Shown here one piece after another: positions 57,531 to 64,000 of a stretch of DNA of 64,000 nt. Both the position numbers and the translations under genes were made by a program. A model generated the notes under the pieces. It saw only the letters and a list, made by a program, of their open reading frames with translations, searched no databases and was not told the DNA's origin. Source of the stretch: Paraburkholderia sp. BL10I2N1 (GTDB lineage: Bacteria; Pseudomonadota; Gammaproteobacteria; Burkholderiales; Burkholderiaceae). The stretch's first letter is position 1. Every line of letters begins with the position of its first letter. The stretch lies in NCBI RefSeq assembly GCF_004361815.1, contig NZ_SNWA01000001.1, forward strand, positions 2,914,001-2,978,000, written 5' to 3'.

Positions 57531-57589
57531 AGGCCGGATAAGCCTTTGGCATTGATGGCAAGGACGGTCCTGCGGATACGACTGGTCAT
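57434..57589 (-). CDS. Small plasmid-type hypothetical protein
   Basis: 51 residues on the minus strand, with a GGAG site 8 bases before its ATG. It begins M-T-S-R-I-R-R-T-V-L-A-I-N-A-K-G-L and ends with an acidic tail. It lies beside a DUF932 gene in the same direction. Unknown family; it overlaps the end of the traM-like gene on the other strand, so one of the two may be non-coding there. Confidence 0.45.
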   Translation of the reverse strand: MTSRIRRTVLAINAKGLSGLYPTFVEATDLQFDEGHHCGVAMCMDRDNDEV

Positions 57590-57734
57590 GGTGTGTTCTC
57601 CGGTTGAGGTAAGCAGGTGGCAGCGATACGGCCGCTGCGCGAGGACACGATCACGCTCGACCAGCCACCCGACGGGCGTTATGGTGCAAAGACGCAGAGC
57701 CCGAGGGCGGCGCGATTGCACCGCCCCTGTGGCG

Positions 57735-58307
57735 TTACTCCTTCGTCTGGCGCATCGCGTCCGCGAGCATCCACAGCGCGCGATTGAGTTTCACGTTCTG
57801 GTCGATGCCGGTGATGGGGCGCGTGGACATCGAGCGGCCCGAGCGTGAGCGGCCATGCAGGCCGCCTTTGGTGAGGTTCTCCTGCACGCGGTTAAAGACG
57901 GTCCAAAGATCGTCGCGGCGATCCTCGAAGCGACGCGTGGCAAGCAGTTGGTTCCCGCTGATGGGTGCGACCGCTTCGGCGTCGGTCGGGTCATAGCGCA
58001 GCGCGATCGCGGAGCGGGCGAACGCGTGCTGCTCGTCGCGATCGAGCGTCACAGCGCGCATACCGTCCTTCTGCTCATGGATCAGGTCGAAACCGTCGAG
58101 CACATCGAACGCACCGTTGATCACGTTCTGGATGACGTTGCCTTTGTGCGGCACCCGGATATCGGCGATGTTCTCGCCCGCGACCATGCCGTTCTGGCAG
58201 ACGAACCGGAACGTACCCGCGAGCATCTGATAGCTGCTGGTGCCGTCGTGCGAGTTCAGCAACACGATTTCGTCGGCTTCCTCGCCGATGATCTGCTCGG
58301 CATGGCG
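57735..58307 (-). pseudogene. DUF932 gene, C-terminal part (split by RIT element)
   Basis: About 190 residues of a plasmid/ICE-type DUF932 protein, beginning at the insertion point with A-E-Q-I-I-G-E-E-A-D-E-I-V-L-L-N-S-H and ending I-D-Q-N-V-K-L-N-R-A-L-W-M-L-A-D. The preceding part of the protein is found on the other side of the RIT element (62144-62408), so one gene has been split. DUF932 proteins are encoded on mobile elements, but their function is unknown. Confidence 0.85.
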
Positions 58308-58330
58308 TAACGGCAAGGAAGCCGTAATGC
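58303..58330 (+). repeat. Left inverted repeat of RIT element
   Basis: TGGCGTAACGGCAAGGAAGC followed by CGTAATGC pairs with 62095-62122 (reverse complement) with one mismatch over 28 bp. Confidence 0.85.
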
Positions 58331-58452
58331 GAAGGGGTATCGTGTACCTCGGCGCTGGGCGTAGGTTACGGCTGTTCAACTTTTCATTATTTGATAGCCG
58401 CCCAAACCGCCAGTTATGACGCTCGCGCTTCCCGCCAGGAAAGGAGGTCATC

Positions 58453-59682
58453 ATGTATCGATCGGTACCTTGTTCAAGTCCGTGGCTTGATCTATTGAGG
58501 CATCGTCTCCAGGACGCAGGCTACTGTCGCAGGATCGCGAAGCAATATGACTTTGCTGCGCGATGCTTCCTTCTCGATCTGGAGCGTCGAGGAAAAACTA
58601 TCGAGTCTGTATCTCGGTCAGACGTCGACATGTATCTCGCGAACCTGAAGCGGCTACATGACCAGCATCCGCTACCCGTCGCCAGCAGAAGGAAAGATTG
58701 TGCCTCTATCAAGATGCTGCTGCGACTGGTCCACAACGGCAAGTGGCCGCCAGAGTTCGCGCCGACAACGGATCACGATATCGTCGTGTTCGATTTGGTG
58801 CGCAGCTATGAAACGTGGATGGTGGAGATGCGCGGGCTATCTCCTAACACGCGCAGACATAGACGCTTCGAAATGTATTCTCTTCTGAGGTGGCTGCACG
58901 ATCATGGAACGAGCATTGAAACGTTATGCCTTCCGGACCTCGACGCCTATATTGCATCGCGGGTTGTCGTGATGAAGCGCCGCTCAAAGGCACATGTAAT
59001 AAGCACGTTACGTGGTGTACTGCGCTACCTGTTCGATAGCAATCAAATCGCAACGGATCTGGCAAACGCCATTGATGGACCTATCATCTATAAGCACGAG
59101 GCTATTCCGACGACAATCCCTCGAAAGGACATCGATCGGGTGCTGGAAATTGCCCGACGCGATCGCTCACCATTAGGTATCCGTAACTACGCGATGCTGA
59201 TGCTTCTGTCGACCTATGGCCTGCGCAGTGGAGAGATCCGTGGTTTGCGCCTGTCAGATATCGACTGGCGGCATGAACGGATTCACATCAGACATACAAA
59301 GACAGGTGCGTGCTCGGAGCTGCCATTGTTACGTGATCCCGCCGACGCGCTATTCGACTATCTCAAGTGCGGTCGTCCCGCGACGTCAACGCGAGAAGTG
59401 TTTGTGCAGGCGGTAGCGCCTTATGGGCCGCTGCGTGCCGGTCTTCATCGGGTGCTGAACCACGCCATTCAGGCCGCAGGAGTGTCGCTGACAGGAAAGC
59501 GCGGGGTTCATGTCTTGAGGCATAGCCGGGCCGAGTCTTTGCTGGGTAGTGGCGTATCGATCAAGGTGATCGGAGATATCCTGGGACATTACAGTGTGCG
59601 AGGTACAGCAATGTATCTCAAGCTGGCAACTGACGATTTACGGTCAGTCGCACTTGATCTTCCGCAAGAGGTGACGACATGA
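58453..59682 (+). CDS. ritA: RIT recombinase A (tyrosine recombinase)
   Basis: 409 residues with a core-binding SAM-like domain and a catalytic domain: Y-G-L-R-S-G-E-I-R-G-L (Arg), H-T-K-T-G (Lys region), H-V-L-R-H-S-R-A-E-S-L-L (His-x-x-Arg), L-G-H-Y-S-V-R-G-T (second His), then Tyr in A-M-Y-L-K-L. The AAGGAGG site before 58453 is strong. Its stop overlaps the next gene start (ATGA), so the three proteins are made together. RIT recombinases act as a set, but the exact role of each is not known. Confidence 0.9.
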   Translation: MYRSVPCSSPWLDLLRHRLQDAGYCRRIAKQYDFAARCFLLDLERRGKTIESVSRSDVDMYLANLKRLHDQHPLPVASRRKDCASIKMLLRLVHNGKWPPEFAPTTDHDIVVFDLVRSYETWMVEMRGLSPNTRRHRRFEMYSLLRWLHDHGTSIETLCLPDLDAYIASRVVVMKRRSKAHVISTLRGVLRYLFDSNQIATDLANAIDGPIIYKHEAIPTTIPRKDIDRVLEIARRDRSPLGIRNYAMLMLLSTYGLRSGEIRGLRLSDIDWRHERIHIRHTKTGACSELPLLRDPADALFDYLKCGRPATSTREVFVQAVAPYGPLRAGLHRVLNHAIQAAGVSLTGKRGVHVLRHSRAESLLGSGVSIKVIGDILGHYSVRGTAMYLKLATDDLRSVALDLPQEVTT

Positions 59683-61028
59683 CTAGCAACGACCTTGTTC
59701 TCCGGTTCGTCGACACGCTGTCGATAGGACCTGAGACGCGTAGCGATTACGCCCGTGCCTTGCGGAAGTTTGAGACCTTCATGTCCGACAAAGCGCTTCC
59801 AGACGAAGAAAGCGCGATTGAAGTCCTGCGGACGTGGTTGCGACAGGAAGTCCAAAAATCGCCAGTGAGTTGCGTGGAAAACCGGGCACGCGTAGTCGTC
59901 CGCTACCTGCAATGGCGCACGAACGCCGGAGGTGGTTCGCATCCCGTTCTAGAACTGTACGCACATTACGGACGACTGATCGGTCCGGTTGTTCGGGCCT
60001 TGCTCGAAGATGACAACGGAAGCGCCCTGCGACGGCTGATTCCACTTCCCGTTTGGGGCAGCGTACTTGGCCCTGCGATGCAGGAACACGTTGTGCGGAT
60101 GAAGTCACTGGGCTACCGGTACGATACGCGCGCGAGTGATCTGCTGCGCTTCGACCGATTCCTACAGCGTCACCCTGCACTGGCAACTGTCCCGCTTCGA
60201 CAGCAGTTCGATGCATGGCGTAACGAAAGCCCCGGCTTGCGGCATCAGTACCTGGCTCAGCAATGTGGAGCCACGCTGTCAAAAGCGTTACGCCGAAAGG
60301 CCCCTGAGGTCCCAACTCTGCCGATCGAACCAGGATTATATGGCCGACTGATCCAGCAGGAGCGGTGCCCATATCTCTTTACCGAGGCTGAGATTCGTAT
60401 GCTGCTCGATGCGGCTCGCACATTCCCTTCACCGAAGGCACCTCTACGGCCAGTCGCTCTGCACGCAATGATGACGTTGGCATACTGTGCCGGTTTGCGG
60501 CTCGGCGAAATCGCATCGTTAACCGTCGGCGATCTGGATCTTGCCCGCGGGCTACTCGAGGTCCGCGAGACGAAGTTTTTTAAGTCGCGCCGCTTGGCCC
60601 TGTCGCCAAGCGCGCTCGACGTCCTACGCGCCTATCTGGAAGCACGCGCGGCATTCGGTGCACCGATCACATCGAGAGCCCCCTTGTGGTGGTCGCCGCT
60701 GCGTCGATCGGGATACTGCAAAAGGCTAATTGAATGGATGTTGACCGAGGTAATTCGTCGCGCAGGGCTTAAACCCGCGCATGGTCATCAAGGGCCACGG
60801 GTTCATGATATTAGGCACACATTCGTTGGGCATCGGATGGTGCAATGGTATCGAGCTGGCATCAATCCTCAAGATCGCTTACCGCATCTGGCGGCGTACC
60901 TTGGTCACAAGGATATCCGGTCGACACTCGCATACCTGCACGTCTCTCCAGAACTGCTCCGTCAGGCTAGTGAACGCTATCGGCGTCACAATGCACGCGT
61001 GCTGCGTTTGCCGGGAGAAGCGTCATGA
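59679..61028 (+). CDS. ritB: RIT recombinase B (tyrosine recombinase)
   Basis: 449 residues. The C-terminal catalytic domain contains C-A-G-L-R-L-G-E-I-A-S-L (Arg), V-H-D-I-R-H-T-F-V-G-H-R (His-x-x-Arg), Y-L-G-H-K-D-I-R-S-T and the Tyr in A-Y-L-H-V-S. It overlaps genes A and C by 4 bases each. The N-terminal half is longer than in A or C. Confidence 0.9.
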   Translation: MTSNDLVLRFVDTLSIGPETRSDYARALRKFETFMSDKALPDEESAIEVLRTWLRQEVQKSPVSCVENRARVVVRYLQWRTNAGGGSHPVLELYAHYGRLIGPVVRALLEDDNGSALRRLIPLPVWGSVLGPAMQEHVVRMKSLGYRYDTRASDLLRFDRFLQRHPALATVPLRQQFDAWRNESPGLRHQYLAQQCGATLSKALRRKAPEVPTLPIEPGLYGRLIQQERCPYLFTEAEIRMLLDAARTFPSPKAPLRPVALHAMMTLAYCAGLRLGEIASLTVGDLDLARGLLEVRETKFFKSRRLALSPSALDVLRAYLEARAAFGAPITSRAPLWWSPLRRSGYCKRLIEWMLTEVIRRAGLKPAHGHQGPRVHDIRHTFVGHRMVQWYRAGINPQDRLPHLAAYLGHKDIRSTLAYLHVSPELLRQASERYRRHNARVLRLPGEAS

Positions 61029-62026
61029 AAATGGCACCCCTCGCGTACTGGCTCCACGCGTTCTTCCACGAGTGGCTCGCTGAGCAGCGCAATTGTTCGC
61101 GACACACAATTCTGTCCTATCGCGACACCTGGCGACTTTACTTGCGGTTCGTCGCTGCACGGCGACACTGCCCGGTAAGCTCAATCAAGCTTGACGAATT
61201 GACCGCCGACGAAGTGCTCGCGTTCCTCAAGCACATCGAATCAGAGCGGCATACATCGATAGGCACACGCAACTGCCGGTTGGCGGCACTCCATTCTTTT
61301 TACCGGTTCATTGCGGACCGGGAGCCGTTAGCGGCCATGCAATGCGCTGCCGTATTGCGCATTCCTGCCAAGAGAGGGCCAATTACCGAACCCGCGTACC
61401 TCGACATCGAGGAGGTCGAGGCGATTCTGCGCCAGCCAGACCGCTCGACACCAGAGGGACAACGCGATTACGCGCTTCTTGCCTTCCTGTATAACACTGG
61501 CGCGCGCATCCAGGAAGCATTGAGTCTCTGTCCGTGCAATATCCGTCTGGCAGCGCCGGAGCAGGTGAAGCTTTGTGGTAAGGGCAACAAGATGCGGATC
61601 TGTCCGATCTGGCCGGAAACCGCGGCATTGCTGGCTGCGTTGCTCGAGCGAAACCCGAGACCGGAGAACGAACCGTTGTTCGTTAATCGTTATGGTTTCC
61701 CTCTCAGTGCCGCCGGCGTGCGATACAAGCTCGCGCAGTACGTGCGGACGGCGACGAACGAGGCACCGTCTTTACGAGGGAAACGCGTGCATCCGCACAC
61801 GTTTCGCCACACGGTCGGGGTCCAACTGGTGGCGTCCGGAGTTGATGTCACCGTGATAAGAAGCTGGTTCGGACACGTGAGTCTCAACACGACAAATCAT
61901 TACGCACGCGCGAACATCGAGACCAAGCGGCGCGCTCTTGAACAAATGGACCAGTCAACCCGGCCTCGCAGTCCGCCGCGGTGGCGACGTAATCCGAATC
62001 TCCTGGATTGGCTTGACTCCCTATAA
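61025..62026 (+). CDS. ritC: RIT recombinase C (tyrosine recombinase)
   Basis: 333 residues, the usual size for XerC/D-like enzymes. The motifs are N-T-G-A-R-I-Q-E-A-L (Arg), G-K-G-N-K-M-R (Lys), H-P-H-T-F-R-H-T (His-x-x-Arg) and F-G-H-V-S-L-N-T-T-N-H-Y (second His and Tyr). It is the last of the three overlapping genes. Confidence 0.9.
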   Translation: MKMAPLAYWLHAFFHEWLAEQRNCSRHTILSYRDTWRLYLRFVAARRHCPVSSIKLDELTADEVLAFLKHIESERHTSIGTRNCRLAALHSFYRFIADREPLAAMQCAAVLRIPAKRGPITEPAYLDIEEVEAILRQPDRSTPEGQRDYALLAFLYNTGARIQEALSLCPCNIRLAAPEQVKLCGKGNKMRICPIWPETAALLAALLERNPRPENEPLFVNRYGFPLSAAGVRYKLAQYVRTATNEAPSLRGKRVHPHTFRHTVGVQLVASGVDVTVIRSWFGHVSLNTTNHYARANIETKRRALEQMDQSTRPRSPPRWRRNPNLLDWLDSL

Positions 62027-62094
62027 CCGCCTGGTAATGCGAAGCAGGAACACATTCGAAATGCCGATCATCGCACCTGCCAGCCGTTTCCTCT

Positions 62095-62122
62095 GCATTA
62101 CGGCCTCCTTGCCGTTACGCCA
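62095..62122 (-). repeat. Right inverted repeat of RIT element
   Basis: Reverse complement of the left repeat at 58303-58330 with one mismatch. Confidence 0.85.
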
Positions 62123-62143
62123 CTAACCGCAAGCTTGCGGTTA

Positions 62144-62408
62144 ATGGCGAAGCCGCAACATGTGTTTGGTGAACTCGCGTTTGCCCTGATCTCGCACGCG
62201 GGTCTGGCAGATCATGAACGGCTGAAACCCTTCATTGCGCAAGCCGCACAGCACGTCGATGGGGGATATAGCTGTAGCGTTCCGAACGGCTTTCGTGCTT
62301 GCCTTCCGCGAAGATGGACGGGGCGACGCGCCGGATCTGATTGTCTGAGAGCGGCGAGTCAGCGCGCAGCATCGGGGCGCCGTAATGGAAAGAGGAAGCG
62401 AGTTGCAT
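62144..62408 (-). pseudogene. DUF932 gene, N-terminal part, also frameshifted
   Basis: Begins M-Q-L-A-S-S-F-H-Y-G-A-P-M-L-R (start at 62408) and includes P-S-I-F-A-E-G-K-H-E-S-R-S-E-R-Y-S-Y-I-P. There a run of five C (minus strand) breaks the frame, and the protein continues as I-D-V-L-C-G-L-R-N-E-G-F-Q-P-F in the next frame, ending at L-R-L-R-H where the RIT element entered. Removal of the RIT element would join H to A-E-Q-I-I-G exactly. The gene therefore has two separate defects. Confidence 0.85.
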
Positions 62409-63233
62409 GGCAGTCCCCACAGTCAAGGTTGAGGACCTGAACCGGGCGAGGAAGTGTGCGTTACCGTTGCGGCTGGACACGTTCCGGTGGAACTCGGGGT
62501 TGGCTTTGCTGCCGCCGGGCTCCCTGGTTCCCGCCCGTACGACTCGAGGAGCCGATAGCGGGCACGCGTCAAGGAAAAAGGCGAGGGAGGGGTGCGGGCA
62601 ACACGGTCCCGCGCCCCTTGATGCTTGGCCGCTATCGGCTACGGTCGCGGGTCAAGGGCGGGGAGCTGGGAGTCGGATGCATGCCGTGCCTCGGGTTGAC
62701 CGGGCAGGGTTTCGCGCAGGACGCGCGGCGATGTGACTGATTGCGATGCCGAGGTAGACAGTGGGGGATGGCAGTGCTGCGGCTTGGTGATTGGGACTGG
62801 ACCGGGCGAGGCGAGGCACGCGTCACGGTTCACACTGTGAAACTCGCCGCGTGCGGTCCCACCGCGTTCGTACGGGTGACTGCGGCATTGGCCTCTGAAC
62901 GGCGATGGCCAGCGGCTATTGGCCGACACTGGGCTCACTGCAGCGTTTCGGCCTTATGCAAAGCTTTCCATAAGGCCGACAACTTGCCGTTCCGGGATGC
63001 CGAGGCAAGCGACCGTTGCACGCTGGAAGTTAGCGTCGTTTTTTGCGCATGCAGGAAGCGCGGTTCAGCGCCGACATCAATCGTTCCGCTGACAGTCTGA
63101 TGTCACGCTTCGAGGAGATTTCACGCGCGCGTGCCGGCGAGCCTACGACATGGCGCCACAGGACTTGGGGCGCTGGTGAGCAGCAAGATAGTCCAGACGC
63201 CGTGAGCGAAACGTCGATGCGTGCGCTTCGAGC
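62409..63233. other. Region at the right side of the island
   Basis: About 825 bases, GC-rich, with several open frames but none with a recognisable family. A perfect 11-bp inverted repeat, TCGGCCTTATG (62948-62958) and CATAAGGCCGA (62969-62979), with a 10-base loop, stands out. No second copy of the tRNA end was found. Confidence 0.35.
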
Positions 63234-64000
63234 TCAGGCTTCTGCGCGCCGCTCCTTGAAAAGGATCAGCGCGCAGAAGCTCACTCCACACATGGGCGCA
63301 ACATACCAGGCCGCAGAAAGGTGATCGCCAGTCCATTTGATCAAACCGGTCACGATGAACTGAGCGGTGCTGCCGAACAACGCGACGTTCAACGCATGCG
63401 AAACAGCCATGCCGCTCGCGCGCACCCGTGCGGGCAGCGCTTCGAGCACAAGCAGGGTGACCGCGACGGCGCCGAACGCCACCATGATGCTGTAGACCGC
63501 GACGCCGCACAGGATAGGCAGTACACTCGTTGCACGGGCGATCGTCAGAAAGACCGGATAGACCAGCAGCGCAGAACATCCTGAGGTCAGAAGGGCCAAT
63601 GGCTTGCGACGACGCAGACGGTCCATGAGAGGTCCGGCCAGCGTCGGAATGACGACCAGAAGCAGAGCAGGCAACGCGGAAGCCTGAAATCCGGTGACGG
63701 CGGGCATGTGCATCACGCGAGCCGCATAGCTCGGCATGAAGTAGACGATCGCGTAGACCGGTATGGTTTGCCCCATCATCATCAGCATCGCCAGCAGGAT
63801 TGTCGTGCGATGTTCGCGCCACAGTTCGGTGAGCGGTGTGCCGGCATGTCTGGTGGTGTTGGCGAGCATCGAATCATCGCGAATCCGGAGACGAACGTAG
63901 AGGCCGACTGGCGCGATCAGCAGACCGATCAGAAATGGAATTCGCCAGCCCCATGAGGCGAGAGCAGCCGGTGACAGCGTGCTGGTGATCAGGATGCCCA
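63234..64000 (-). CDS. MFS transporter of the metabolite:H+ symporter (ProP/MHS) type, C-terminal part
   Basis: The visible 255 or so residues run from the middle of the protein to its stop. The segment A-S-W-G-W-R-I-P-F-L-I-G-L-L is typical of helix 6 in the MHS family (ProP, KgtP, ShiA). After a central loop come six more helices and the end F-K-E-R-R-A-E-A. The start lies outside the window. Its substrate is probably a carboxylate or a betaine-like compound. Confidence 0.85.
   Translation of the reverse strand, partial: GILITSTLSPAALASWGWRIPFLIGLLIAPVGLYVRLRIRDDSMLANTTRHAGTPLTELWREHRTTILLAMLMMMGQTIPVYAIVYFMPSYAARVMHMPAVTGFQASALPALLLVVIPTLAGPLMDRLRRRKPLALLTSGCSALLVYPVFLTIARATSVLPILCGVAVYSIMVAFGAVAVTLLVLEALPARVRASGMAVSHALNVALFGSTAQFIVTGLIKWTGDHLSAAWYVAPMCGVSFCALILFKERRAEA

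Larger units (their letters stand above)
58303..62143 (+). mobile_element. RIT element (recombinases in trio)
   Basis: Three overlapping tyrosine recombinase genes in one direction, between 28-bp inverted repeats, fit the RIT transposable elements known in proteobacteria. The element sits inside a DUF932 gene and is bordered by ATGGCG on each side (58302-58307 and 62144-62149). The right end has an extra 21 bases beyond the inverted repeat, ending in a 20-bp palindrome (TAACCGCAAG and its complement). Confidence 0.85.
52028..62408. mobile_element. Decayed integrative element (genomic island) with nested insertions
   Basis: The stretch from the tRNA to the DUF932 remnant holds an integrase, relics of conjugation genes (traK, traL, traM types), a DUF932 gene and short plasmid-like genes. 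Two later mobile elements (ISL3-type and RIT) sit inside it. Most of its own genes are broken, so it is no longer mobile unaided. The right limit is uncertain. Confidence 0.65.

Noticed and set aside
62407..63100. Several frames of 90-120 residues at the island edge
   Set aside because: No recognisable family; overlapping in all frames, as expected of GC-rich non-coding DNA.

Overview
The window is a high-GC, gene-dense piece of a Gram-negative betaproteobacterial chromosome, most likely Burkholderia sensu lato (Paraburkholderia-like). The evidence for this is the gene content: a DUF2844-DUF3443 pair, a BamC lipoprotein, a TPP-riboswitch-controlled thiC, an Rnk-type protein, a YadA-type adhesin followed by an OmpA-like lipoprotein, and an MXKDX-repeat protein. 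The species call is inference.

Layout. (1) 1-7946: a reductive pyrimidine-degradation locus. A divergent, truncated TetR/RutR-like regulator faces N-carbamoyl-beta-alanine amidohydrolase, preT, preA, an NCS1 nucleobase transporter and dihydropyrimidinase (hydA), with a dyad operator over the promoter. Together these import uracil or thymine, reduce it, open the ring and hydrolyse the ureide. (2) 8037-12248: a free-methionine-sulfoxide reductase, a relic of a GntR regulator, a cystine-type amino-acid ABC importer, and a lipoprotein-like methyltransferase. (3) 12525-18218: a phosphorelay with a hybrid kinase ending in an Hpt domain, two RcsB-like response regulators and a 58-residue microprotein between them. 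(4) 18514-22531: a LexA-box-controlled operon of a FAN1-type nuclease and an XPD-like Fe-S helicase with its own N-terminal nuclease-like domain. (5) 22787-36445: surface and envelope genes, comprising a trimeric autotransporter plus OmpA lipoprotein, DUF3443 (which looks like a pepsin-type protease) plus DUF2844, BamC, a DMT exporter, L-lactate permease, and Tyr-rich and OsmB-like lipoproteins. (6) 36696-39320: thiC with its TPP riboswitch and terminator, and rnk. (7) 40112-42767: an operon of DUF1223, cytochrome b, a molybdopterin oxidoreductase and a Met-rich MXKDX protein, resembling the YedY1/YedZ1/MrpX oxidant-defence system. (8) 43102-51536: DMT and MFS exporters, then a LacI-regulated ABC importer with a GpdQ-type phosphodiesterase.

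(9) 51664-63233 is the accessory region. It opens with a tRNA-Leu(UAA) gene split in the anticodon loop by a group I intron of the kind found in cyanobacterial tRNA-Leu(UAA). A P4-type integrase lies directly downstream, so the 3' exon is the probable attachment site. The integrase has been cut by an ISL3-family element with an exact 8-bp target duplication. Beyond it lie decayed conjugation genes (traK-traL-traM type, with traL frameshifted) and a DUF932 gene that is both frameshifted and split by a RIT element, meaning three tandem tyrosine recombinases between 28-bp inverted repeats. The window ends inside an MHS-type MFS transporter. The island is therefore an old, inactivated integrative element with nested insertions. 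Its far attachment site was not found in the window.

Start codons were chosen from ribosome-binding sites and family length, and some are flagged as uncertain. No database search was possible, so family names rest on motifs recognised by eye.
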